Shown here one piece after another: positions 11,336-22,067 of a stretch of 64,000 bases of DNA. Both the position numbers and the translations under genes were made by a program. Each line of letters opens with the position of its first letter. Positions within the stretch are counted from its first letter, which is position 1. Below the pieces are notes generated by a model. It was given only the letters and a program-made list of their open reading frames with translations. It searched no databases and had not been told where the DNA came from. Source of the stretch: Urechis unicinctus (Eukaryota > Annelida > Polychaeta > Xenopneusta > Urechidae); NCBI GenBank assembly GCA_034190875.2, contig CM067358.1, positions 51,028,281-51,092,280 of the forward strand. The letters run 5' to 3'.

Positions 11336-14160
11336 TATACAAAAAAAATTGGTGCTCTAAATTTCGATACATGCAAGTCTAGTTGCTAGCTCGCCGCACT
11401 CAGTCATTATCTCCATCGCTCATCATCTGTCTTATCTCTATATCTTACCCTTTACCTTTTGAACCAGACAACTGACGCATCACAACCTTGACATGTACTT
11501 TGAGCCACACGTCGCAAAAGGAAGTGGATTGTGACGGGGGAGCCAGTGAACGCGTTGGGCGTATGTCTGTCAATATGATCTAACCAAGGCACGCCATTCA
11601 AAGGCAGTCAGCAGTCACCATGTGAAGAGGCATGTATGTATGCAAATAATGTAAAATATACGCTTCTTAATGATTCATCACTATCGCTGATTACCTGAAC
11701 CTACAACAAACCTTCCAGCACCAACGGCACCAGTTGACTGCTACGTTATGTATACTGCAGTACTACTAAATCATAACGTCTTGCTCCAGTAGCCAGGAGA
11801 GTGATTCTCCAGCCATTAATATTGTAGTGCCATATTTTAAAATTAACGAAGAAAATCGGTTTGAGCGAAATTATCCCGATTTATGAAACTAATTTAGCCG
11901 TAATTAACCAATAAACTTTGGGAAAAGTATGGGTTCTTTTCGTCGGGCGCGGCCATTTTGGAGCGCACATTTTCGTGGCGCACATTTTTGTGAGGTCCTA
12001 ACTCCAATGTTTTGTTGTTTTGTCGCTTGATGCGAGCAACAGAATATGTCGTCGAAGTTTCACTAATTGCTGCTTAGGAATATGGCGTTATGTATGACTT
12101 TCGGATGTCACCACAAAAATAAACATTTGATGCAGTGAATAAGGATCTCAAGGTCGCCGAAGGACACAACACGGTCTGCTTTTCCGAGTTATGAAAACAC
12201 TGACAGGAAACGGATCAGTTTCCGGTCTCGTCGGACATGGACAGTGAACGACGTTCATTTAATTTCGGATCATAATTTATCAATTCCAACATATTACCTC
12301 CCCTTTAACTAATCATGATTGCTTGTTGTTTATGATATGCATCAAGTTATCTAAATGTAGTTTATCTGACATTCAAGTTACTTTAAATAACGCTAATACT
12401 GCAGGTAGAGTGGCGCTGTCACACATCTTGGCTAAAGTAAAGTCATAGTCATGGTGGGTGACTTGTCAGGGATATCCGTAAATATGGTCAATGATTTAAG
12501 TGTAACTTGGTAGAAAATTAAGATTTCCTGCTAACTTCTCAGGTATCTAACATGGAAAATGGTTGTCCAGTCCTACAAAGGATTGACATCACCACACCTG
12601 AGTGCATTGATAAAGGGTCAGACTCAGAGCCCTGAACATCATTGCTGTATGTGTGTAACTGTATGTACCATATGTAATGCTTAGCAGCTTTGTCGTATCG
12701 TAAAGTGTGTGGTATCGTAAAGTATGGTGTAGCGAAGCAAGATACGCACTTGAGTTAATTAAGAAAATTCCAGGCATATGGTTTAGAAGAAACCTGAAAT
12801 TAATTACTTTGCTTGACTATGAATTTAAGATAGAATGTTGCCTCAAGATTGCGAAGAGATGTGTTGAGTTCGGGAGGCCAGGATAGAACTCGTTTAAAAA
12901 ATGTATAAGTGATTCCCTCAACGACTTAGACAAGTTACCCAATTCTCATGGGACATGCAGTAGCCTCGTCAGTGAGGAATTGGAAATTGGTCAGGCCATT
13001 TATCTAGGATGTAATTCTGTATTACCAATTATAGCTTTAATTTACATCGACCAATGCTGACGTGCTTGGGTCATATGTAAGCGATATGCTTCCTAGACCA
13101 CATGATTTCAACCTGAACTGATGAATGAAATGGTTCATTGAATGTTTGATCTGTCAGTGGTGTTGGACCAGTCTGGTTTGGAGATTTAGATGTCTGATAT
13201 CCCCCAGTATTCTTGGTTTCATGCACTGAACAAAAAAGACTTCTTTGATTTACCCGGAAGAAGCACAAAAAAATCGATAATTTTACTTTCTGACCTCTTT
13301 CAGTATTCCAAGTCTTCAACTTTCCTTTGTCTATGGAACTCACTTTACACCTATGACATCCAAAAGCTGATTGTGGCATGAATTCTGACTAATTTGTAAA
13401 TCCCTGGTAGGATCCAATTAATCACATATTGTGGCCATTCTAAAGATAATATTCTAGTCTAGGACAAGGTGCAGTTTCTAATGAGCATTTTGGGAACTTA
13501 CATGGCACACGAAAATCATGCTAACATTTTTTTTATGTTTGATGATGCCAAAGAAATAAATTGTTATCATGCTATTCAAATGTATACTCCATATTTGAAA
13601 ACAAAAACAACTTGTATTGGTCAGTTCATAATTGTTATGCCTACTTGCCATCATTAACTGTCAGTGATGATAATGTCCTGGCAGACTCTTTTAATTAGTG
13701 CCCATTAGAGGTATCTACTAGATGGACAGCTTATACATAAAATAAGAAAAATTGGCGCAACCATAATTAATCATCGATGACTGGGACTGTGAATCTCTGT
13801 TCATACAAATCATCCCCGCAGGTTTGTTTCTTTCATCAAGCGCAGGATGGGAACACGTATTCGCCTGGCACAGATTCTCTTATCATATATGGGGGATTTC
13901 ACTACACACAGAAGAGCCACACACAGGTGTCGTGTCGATGCCCATCCGTTTCGGAATCTGTCCCGTCCCAAATCTTTCTTTCACCTTTTGCTCGTTTTTA
14001 CGAACCAAACGTTTTTCGACATTCCCTACCAGTGTACAACGCGAACTCTTTGCGCCTTGCGTCGATTTAACTAAATGTGTTTGTCCGATTGGCAGGATCG
14101 CAGCGCTTTTGAAACCGAACCGGGAATCTTAATCACTTAAACACTTCCACGGATAAAAGA
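11336..14160. other. Long stretch without a recognised gene
   Basis: I see no gene I can defend. At 12082 an ATGGCG opens a short frame with FGCHHKNKH that is stopped after 18 codons. Around 13780-14130 all three plus-strand frames are open for about 60-100 codons, which suggests a chance lack of stops rather than a gene. No repeats stand out. Confidence 0.45.
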
Positions 14161-14179
14161 GTATGTTAAGAGTTATGTT

Positions 14180-14880
14180 TGTGATAGACTTGATGTATGA
14201 ATGTAAATATGGGTTTGTGTGTGTCTGTATGTATGTATGCATAATGCATGTATGTATGTATTATGTATGTATTATAGCATGACTGCCATATGTATGGTAT
14301 GTACGTATGTATGTATGTAAGTATGTATGTATGTACAATCAAAAACATGTATAGTACGTGAGTGTAATAGAAACATGTATGTACAGCATTACCAAGTCAT
14401 GTCATCTATGTATGTTATCAGGTGTATGTATGTCAGTACACCGTGTGTCTGTATGTGGCCAACAACATTTTTGTATGTGAGATGTATGTATGTGTGTATG
14501 TCTTTGAGAACCTGAGAAATCCGTTCATGGCGGATAGTGTGGTTCGGCTGTCAGGTTCCAGATGTGGTGGTGTAAGTATGACAGTTCACAACCTCAGTAT
14601 GTTCCATGTATCTAACGTACGTGCGTACGTACCACTGTATGTATACCTTGCATAAATGGCCATGTATGTAACGGGGTGTATGTATATATGTAGTATGTAT
14701 TATGGCCATACACTAACAAGGTGTGTATGTATTTTGTACCTATGTATGTATGTATACACTACGGGTGTATGTATGTATACACTATGTATGTATGTGGCCA
14801 TATGTATGTTGTATGTATGTATGCTACCTTAGTATGTTTTATGTAACAGGTATGTATATATGTATGTATGTATGTTGATA
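14180..14880. repeat. Degenerate TATG/GTAT tetranucleotide microsatellite
   Basis: About 700 bases are dominated by TATG repeats, broken by short unique pieces. Open frames on both strands here (Tyr/Val/Met-rich or Ile/His/Thr-rich) are artefacts of the repeat. A C-rich run follows at about 14968-14980. Confidence 0.9.
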
Positions 14881-15132
14881 TGTTGCTAATTGCTATTTTT
14901 AACCATACACTTAATGAGTTGTGGCAATGGTTAAACAGTTAAGCTTGTACCATACACCACCCCCTGGCCCCCCCCCCCCCATGTTTTTATCACACACTTG
15001 GGAAGCAGCATGAGCGCATATTCTTAGTCGCTATTAACATGATGCAGACGGGACTAGTTCACGCTTGTGGATAAGACGAGCATAAAGGCTCCAGGAGTGT
15101 TGGGTGCATCTGGCGCGCATTCTAAAGGGCAT

Positions 15133-15295
15133 TGTGTGTGTGTGTGTGTGTGTATATGGGGGTGTGTGTGTGTGTGTGTGCCACAGATGTGTGCGTGCGT
15201 GCATGCGTGAATTGAATGCGTGCGTGCGTGCCTGCGTGCAAATGCACAGCAAGCGTGCGTGCGTGCGTGCGTGCGTGTGTGTGTGTGTGTGTGGG
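15133..15295. repeat. TG and TGCG dinucleotide/tetranucleotide microsatellite
   Basis: Alternating TG tracts at about 15133-15180 and 15278-15292 flank TGCG-rich tracts. The minus-strand His/Thr/Arg-rich frame over this region is a repeat artefact. Confidence 0.9.
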
Positions 15296-15429
15296 CTCGA
15301 CAGGACTAAATGTGTTTGAAAGCGAGCTGGGTTGGTTGGGGTTTTAAGCCGAACCCCTGGATCCGCTCCCCACTCGAGCTCTCCTCTCCTTAAAATTCGG
15401 AAATCTGCGTTGACAAATTGGTCTAATGG

Positions 15430-15504
15430 ACCGATTGTACGTGCGGTATGATCAACCGATTGTACGTGCGGTATGATCAACCGGCTGTACGTGTGGTATG
15501 ATCA
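15430..15504. repeat. 25-bp tandem repeat, three copies
   Basis: Perfect 25-bp units start at 15430 and 15455, and a third with three substitutions starts at 15480. Each contains TGTACGTG and GGTATGATCA. Confidence 0.95.
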
Positions 15505-15959
15505 ACCGTAAAATTTACGCGCAAATATAAGATAATTTCACGAAATGAGCATTAAGTGAAACGCTACGAGCGAAATACAATTTACCACTAAGCAATTTCA
15601 TATGTGGGAGTTTTGTGAAACGCAATTACTAAACACTCGTAGTGATGTGAGGAAACTTATACGTATGAGCAGTGAGTGAAACCATCCCCTGGTGTATTGT
15701 CGGTATGTTTAATACCAGAATCGAGAGTCAACCTCTGTCTTTGGATAATTGTTTTTTTTATGGCCTTTAGGTACCCCAACACCAATGGAAAACCTAGAGG
15801 CACGGCGCCGATTGAAGACTGGATTGTTACAACACTCATCAGCATGGCTATGATTCGAGAAACTCTTCTTCTCAACGGCACTTAACTGATTTATAGACAC
15901 GGACAATACTTAACTCAATCGTAAATGAGGCTTCGTGGCGGCACCTCACGGAATATATT

Positions 15960-16183
15960 CTCGTACAGTTAATGATTGATGACGTTGATCACTCCTATTG
16001 GACGACAGCGAGCCCTTCTCGACCAATCACATGTCACTTCGACACCACACACGCGCCACATAAATGTCCTACAATCGGTGGCAAGCATCAGCAGACTGAC
16101 ATATATTGCCACAAGAAGATCACGTTATCAAAACCTTCTATACGGCAAGACTGGTAAGCCTCGCTTCAAGCAACGGTAACAAG
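15960..16183 (+). promoter_or_regulatory. Candidate promoter and non-coding first exon of the GPCR gene
   Basis: An inverted CCAAT box (ATTGG, 15997-16001) and a direct CCAAT box (16023-16027) lie 22 bases apart. About 160 bases downstream is a strong donor, AACAAG|GTAAGT (exon end 16183). An acceptor-like TTTGCAG at 17545-17551 lies at the 5' end of the GPCR open frame. Together these suggest a 5' UTR exon spliced to the GPCR exon. The join is inference only. Confidence 0.3.
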
Positions 16184-16189
16184 GTAAGT

Positions 16190-17540
16190 AACAATATCAG
16201 GGAAACTCACATAGAGCCATATCTTGTAATGTCCAAGTGGAAATATAATAATCGAAAGTAGAAAGGGTTGAGGCAAGGTCAGACGAAAACCCTGGAATCC
16301 ATCAAATCAATTATGTAATTTATCTAAAGAGCAGAAGTAATTTCATACGATTTTATTATTCAGCGTCATTTGGCGTGATTTGGTTGCCTCGCATTCGATG
16401 ATATTGATCCAATTTACACTGATAAAATTCTCTAGAATTTCCATACCTGTACTTTGAAATCGTTAACGAAAACATGCAAAATATTTGAAAAAAGAGTCGC
16501 ACGTTAAAATACAGCGTTTGAAAAATTCGGAAGGCACTATTATGTGAAATCCTTTTAAACGTGGAGGACATTACTGTCATTTAAAGCATTGAAACCAAAT
16601 TGTAACTTGAGTAAAGGATATGTTATATTGCATAGCCACTAATAACAAGAACCAGATACGATAATTCACGATAATTCATGATTGTACCTCCCTGAGCATT
16701 CAAAGAGAATATTTATTACTGACCCACCGTGAAGGGTCGAGCTTCCGTAATTACACTCAGTGGGAAATATTCGACTCTCCACTCCCTCAAACCCAAGGTT
16801 CCGAGTCGGTTAGTTCGTTAACTTGTGATGGCACTTTTTGAAATGACGCAAGTAAGCAGCCCCAAAACATTCACAAACCTCTCTTATGTAACCATTCTTG
16901 ATTTCTAAACATCAACTCTGCTTCGACATTTTAACCAAATAATCTGTTGTTCGTGTACAGCCAACGTGGAATTGTTCAATATCTAATAGGGCATAATTCG
17001 TGACATGTTTGGTCTGGCCAATATATAAAATTGAACTAAAAAGACTATAAAGTTTTATACAGAAATATTTAACTGGAGACATTCTATGAATTTAGAGTTC
17101 CTCAAGCACAGATGCTAATAAAACATTCGTACAAAGTTCAGTGGATCTGTTTGAATGTTAATGATGTGATCTGCGGTGGTATGGATCAATATCAGAGACA
17201 TCAGACTTAAAATGAGAAAGGAGAGCGCGAGCCCATGCGATCATTAATATAATAACGCAATAACGAATGAGGCCTATGGACGATCGTCATTTATATTGAC
17301 GCGTACTTTTAACGGCAATAGCTGTCTCAATGCACTGCTAACATACTCTCGATATCCCGTATATGCTTTATATCATATAGGCGAGCGCTATTGTCATAAA
17401 TGAGCAGTTGGAAAGTTCATACCTCATTGCACGTCGTGCCGTTATTATGATTTGATTCTTGTTTGTTTCTGAAAATATCCTAGTGAGCAATATAGACGGA
17501 TGTATCTACGTGTAAACGCCGTTCATTATTACGTTGCTAT
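16190..17540. other. Non-coding stretch, probable 5' intron of the GPCR gene
   Basis: AT-rich unique sequence with no recognised coding content. If the donor at 16184 is used, this is the intron before the GPCR exon. Confidence 0.4.
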
Positions 17541-17654
17541 GATTGTTTGCAGTTTAGTGGCAGCGAAAGTTGCCCAACGATCATCCTTAAGGGACAGCCA
17601 CCACGAGCCAAGGCGAATAAGGAAGAAACGGAAGATACCTCAGCTGTTGTCACT

Positions 17655-18944
17655 ATGACCGAAGAGTCAAATATGCGTCAAACAAGCAGCCCCGATTCTA
17701 CATTCTCCACGCATGACCAAGGAGCAGACATTCGAAACGTCTCCACAAATTGTGACATCACCAACAAAGCGTCAGGCGTCATCACGATGGTTACTGACGT
17801 CAAACAAACCACCGTCTGGGAGGACATTGACTTGAGCAAACCTTCCAGTCCATTCGAGCCGAGCCACGATTTTTTGGCAACATCCGAGTTTAATACCGGC
17901 ATACTCACTATGGGGACGCCGACTGTGGTGTACGAGACCACCGCTGTGTGGAGCTACTTGATATTAATCTTACTTCTTTTGCTGATTATCATGACCATTG
18001 TTGGAAACGTACTGGTGATAGTGGTTCTCGGAAAGACGGCATCTTTAAGAGCCCCCCAGCATTTCATTATCGCCTTCATGTCCATAGCAGATATCACGAT
18101 GGTATCTATCGCAGGACCGCTCATGGTAACGGGTCTCCTGAGGCATATCCATTTAGATGATATTCCGACATGGCTATGCGACCTCCTCTTTATTCCTACC
18201 AATACATGCGTCCTCAGTCAATGTTACTTTCTCTCGATACTCAGCTTTGAAAGGTACTTCTTTATCTGCCACGGAATCAGTTACGATAAGTATTTCACCC
18301 CTCGTCGCGTCGTCATCGCCTGTAGTGCCGTCGTCGTCGCGAATCTGCTGATCGTCAGCTTCGTCAGCTCCTCCCATCAATACTGTAACGCTTGCCTCGT
18401 GTGTCGCTTCAAAAACTACAACTACGTCGCTCTCGCTTACGTATTGTTCTACCTCACACCAACTGTTTTCATCGCCATAACCAATCTCTCACTCATACTT
18501 CGCAAGCTCTCTAAGAGATCCACGACTCTTGGAACAATGACCTCAAACGATTCCAAAAAGTCTAAATTGACGGCCAAAGTGGCTGTAAAGCTGATTATCC
18601 TAACGCACGGTTTCGTCTTCTTTGGTTACGTACCCGTCGTGATCAATCAATTCATTATTGAATCCTTAGGAACGGATATATTATTAATAGATGCAAGCTC
18701 GCCTCTGAATTTTTACGTATTACGTATTCTGCACGTTATCTCTGGAGGGATAGTGTCTTCTCTGAATCCTGTAGCGTACTTTGCACTCAAGAGGGACATG
18801 TATGACGCGCTGAAGAAGCTCGTAGGGAATCGCAATACTTACACAGAATCCTCACATAGAGGTTACAGCCGTAGTTCAGCCGTGGGGAACCCACAAGGGG
18901 GGAACAGCACTAATATAAGACAATCCTCAGTCAGTCAGATGTAG
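17655..18944 (+). CDS. Rhodopsin-like (class A) G protein-coupled receptor, orphan
   Basis: A seven-transmembrane receptor of 429 residues counted from the ATG at 17655. The frame stays open upstream to a TTTGCAG acceptor at 17551, so up to 35 further residues could come from this exon. An extracellular tail of about 95 residues, Ser/Thr-rich with Asn-x-Ser/Thr sites, precedes TM1. Class A landmarks: G-N118 in TM1, A-D146 in TM2, C175 before TM3, E199-R200-Y201 as the DRY variant, and N371-P-V-A-Y375 in TM7. The TM6 CWxP motif is replaced by GYVP, so the usual toggle Trp is Tyr. The cytoplasmic tail is Ser/Thr-rich. The ligand cannot be assigned; a peptide- or amine-type receptor of a lineage-expanded clade is plausible. 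The frame is intact. Confidence 0.88.
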   Translation: MTEESNMRQTSSPDSTFSTHDQGADIRNVSTNCDITNKASGVITMVTDVKQTTVWEDIDLSKPSSPFEPSHDFLATSEFNTGILTMGTPTVVYETTAVWSYLILILLLLLIIMTIVGNVLVIVVLGKTASLRAPQHFIIAFMSIADITMVSIAGPLMVTGLLRHIHLDDIPTWLCDLLFIPTNTCVLSQCYFLSILSFERYFFICHGISYDKYFTPRRVVIACSAVVVANLLIVSFVSSSHQYCNACLVCRFKNYNYVALAYVLFYLTPTVFIAITNLSLILRKLSKRSTTLGTMTSNDSKKSKLTAKVAVKLIILTHGFVFFGYVPVVINQFIIESLGTDILLIDASSPLNFYVLRILHVISGGIVSSLNPVAYFALKRDMYDALKKLVGNRNTYTESSHRGYSRSSAVGNPQGGNSTNIRQSSVSQM

Positions 18945-19018
18945 TCAGTAAAGACAATCCTCAGTCAGTCAGATGTAGTCAGTAAAGACAATCATCAGTC
19001 AGTCAGATGTAGTCAGTC
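18917..19018 (+). repeat. 34-bp tandem repeat overlapping the GPCR stop codon
   Basis: Three 34-bp copies start at 18917, 18951 and 18985. The first encodes the last receptor residues (RQSSVSQM) and the stop. The others repeat the same codons and stop within the 3' UTR. They are almost identical, so the duplication is recent. Confidence 0.95.
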
Positions 19019-19055
19019 ATTAAAAAATGGGTCAACATTATCAGGACATTTGATA

Positions 19056-19061
19056 AATAAA
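19056..19061 (+). promoter_or_regulatory. Polyadenylation signal after the GPCR
   Basis: AATAAA lies 112 bases past the GPCR stop codon on the same strand. Confidence 0.55.
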
Positions 19062-19069
19062 TACGACAC

Positions 19070-19985
19070 TAAGAATGATATCATTAGAGGGGAAAATATA
19101 CTAAAGGGACGAGAAGGAAAGAAAACACGGGGAGGGAGACCGGTACTAACGGCAGATAGAATGGACTAACTATAGAGGTAATAGTGAAATAGCTGGTTTT
19201 AGATAAGCACCAGTGTCTATCAAATTTACAACAATGTTACTTTTGTCAATAAGGCAGGGCCTACAGAAAACAAAACTGATTTTGCTCACATATTGTGTTA
19301 CTCTCAACAAAGAATTATGTTCAATTAGTCCAACTAGCCCTCTTTTTTCCAGTAACCGTCTGTTCCGCTTGCTATATTCCTATCGCTGTCTGCTCCTGAC
19401 TTCCGGGTATATCCCTGTACACCTGCCTCACTTGAGCTGCCCTGCTCGTTTGTCTGCGTATCCTCTCTGCCAGATCGTGTCCTCTCAGCGAATTCCCGTT
19501 GCTCGCATGGAATTGCCATGACAGCTTCAACCAGTAACAAAGTAACGTGCTCACCGATCAGATTCGTTCTTCATGCATTTCCACAAGTAACTCGGCATGT
19601 AATTTCTTTCCTAGGATAACTTTGTCTATCAGGCCTGTGTTTCCGAGGCAACCTTTCCTCTGGTCATCATGACCAGGGTCGTTTTGGGCCCGATCCGAAT
19701 TATTGCCTGCTCACCTTGATCACCAAAAGGAGCTTATGCACACAGCCACGTCCTACCAATTGCCTGCAATACAATGTAAGAAAAAACCTTACAACCAAGG
19801 GGCTGAGACGGAAACAAAATAGATAAGAATACAATACCATTGAAAACGAAAGAAAGAAGGGACTAATAAGAGAGACAGTGACTGGAGAAACATCATTCGC
19901 TATTCACTGATATGGAATAAATAACGAATCAATGAGGGTCCATATATAATTTTCAAATAATTATGAAAAGCTATAACATAGACCG
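19070..19985. other. Non-coding stretch
   Basis: No gene is recognised. A hydrophilic minus-strand frame at 19334-19540 has no motif, and no acceptor/donor pair convinced me. A few bases near 19180-19200 resemble mitochondrial large-subunit rRNA but are too short to call. Confidence 0.4.
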
Positions 19986-19989
19986 GTCT

Positions 19990-21830
19990 ACTTGCTTAGC
20001 CAATGCCTGGTAGATATCGAGTTAGAAATCTGGCCGTTGTTTGAAAATATATTTGCGACTGATCAATTATCACACACATTGTTGATTGGCGCGTTTGCAG
20101 AACGTTCTGAGAAATATTCTTATATGAGTTTGGAAAGCTTATCGTAACCTTGTGTTTTGCATATGAGTGATAAGTCAGTGCGCTTGTGCAGTATTGGGTC
20201 ATGGATGTTTGTTATTTGGGTGAGCAGAATGGAGCCGTACGCTGGAAGTATTTTGTATAGTAGGTGGCATTGGTCGAAGTTTGTAAACAAAGTTGAGATC
20301 GATCAATTGTTACATACTTAATAATTTATTGGAGTGTAGTTTGCCTCATACTTAATTGCAGTGGTTTTTACAATATGCGTTAATTAATTGGATGTAACGA
20401 GTTTCAATATTCTTCACTGTGTTTGGACGGTTTATTGAAATCGAATGTTTTGGATTGGAGTCATTTCTTATATTCGTAATACGTAAGGATATTTGTGTAG
20501 TGTTGTGTTTGTGGATGTTTGATATATGAACATAACTGAAGCATTTGTTGGAAGAATGTTGTGTTGTTGTTATAGTTAAATGCCTGATTTAAAATGATGC
20601 AGATGGTATTGGCCATGAAAATATATATGAGACATCAATTATAACACACATTATATTTGTTGGTAGTTTGCCTCATACAATGTTAAGCAATGGTTTTCTG
20701 CTGTATGGTAATTTATGGGATAATATGAGTTTGAATCTTTAGCAGATTGCTTCGAGTAATATTCCTATCTGCGTTTAGAACGCTTATTGGAATTTTGTCC
20801 TTTGCATATGAGTGATAAATTTTATCCGCCGCAAGTAAGTTTTCTTGAAGAATGATGAGTCTGTCGATATGTGTTGTTAAAAGCTCGATATCTGATTTAA
20901 AATGATGCAAGTGGCAGTGATAAATTATTAACAACATTACATTACAGCAGTGTGCTGTTTGCGTCATACAATTTATATGCGCGTAGTTTGCCTCATATTT
21001 TGTGTACGATGGTTTCTATTCTGTATGGTGAGTCATTAGTAGTCTCCATTGCTAGCATACTATTCGTAGAAATATTCTTAACTGTGTTTGGAAATATTAT
21101 TGTAATCGTATATTTTGCATATGAGGGATAAATTATATTCGAAAAAAGTTAGCATGTCCTGTGTTTGTGATTGTTTGATATCTAGATGAACACAACGAAA
21201 CCATTTGTTGGAATTATGCTGTGTTGTGGTGAAAAAAATTGTTGTCTGATTTAAAAGTATGCAGGTGACGTTGGACGAAGTTTAAAAATACACTTGATAT
21301 ATCAAAAATAACACATATTGCATCTGAATTGAATGCAGTTTGCCTCAAATATTATCAAGCAAAGGTTTTATGGTGTATGTGGTATCATATGTTGGAAGAA
21401 GTTTGTGGTCTGGTTAAAAAGTAGATATCAGATTTAAACTGTTGCAGGTGGCAATGATCAATTATTAACGACATTACATTTGAACAGTGTGTAGTTTGCT
21501 TTATATATTCTTCTGGTATTTATATTATTGTGTACTATAATTGGTTAGTTTCAATAAGTTTCAATAATTTTCAAAATGCTTTGAGTAATATTCTTAATTG
21601 TTTTTGGCAGGCTTATTGTATTAGCGTCTTTTGTATGTGGGTCTTATTGTGCAGAGTTGTGGTAGTGACATGTTGATAATCAGGTGAACGTAGCTGTAGT
21701 ATATTGCAGAAGCATGCTGTGTCGTAGATAACTGTCAGATATCTGATTTCAAATGAGGCAGGTAGAATTTGCCGTAGTCTTGAATTTTATTTGGGACTGA
21801 TCAATTATCACCCACACAGCAAATTACGTG
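19990..21830. repeat. Diverged module array of about 1.8 kb
   Basis: About seven highly diverged copies of a common module set lie head to tail. A marker resembling TGATCAATTATCACACA recurs near 20058, 20299, 20629, 20918, 21290, 21446 and 21797. Around it recur GTAGTTTGCCTCATA, GAGTAATATTCTTA with TGTTTGG, TTTGCATATGAGTGATAAAT, TTTGTTGGAAGAATG and ATATCTGATTTAAAATGATGCAGGTGG, mostly in the same order. Spacing is irregular (about 160-370 bp). No coding frame survives across copies. It looks like an old tandem array or satellite eroding by indels. Confidence 0.75.
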
Positions 21831-22067
21831 ATGGAAACATTTTGTGTTGTACATTTCAATAAAGTTTTGAAGCGTGAATTGTGAACCTTGTGAATCTGAA
21901 CCTGCAGAAGTAATGAGTCGGAATGAACACAGTACTTTTGCTTTGTCACATGACGAATGTTTCTGATTTGAGCTGAAACACTTTTGCAATATGGAAATCT
22001 CACGACAACATGCCATGATACATATTTCCTGTAACTGCAATTTATATCAACGCTTGACAAGAATAAT

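Noticed and set aside
12082..12260. Possible THAP-like start (FGCHHKNKH after ATGGCG)
   Set aside because: The frame stops after 18 codons and the following frame lacks recognisable THAP residues; the resemblance is too short.
13777..14132. Overlapping 75-102 codon ORFs in all three plus-strand frames
   Set aside because: Simultaneous openness in three frames with no motif points to a chance shortage of stop codons.
19165..19205. Similarity to mitochondrial 16S rRNA (GTGAAATAGCTGGTTTT)
   Set aside because: Only about 17 bases match what I remember of that rRNA region, and the flanks do not follow it.
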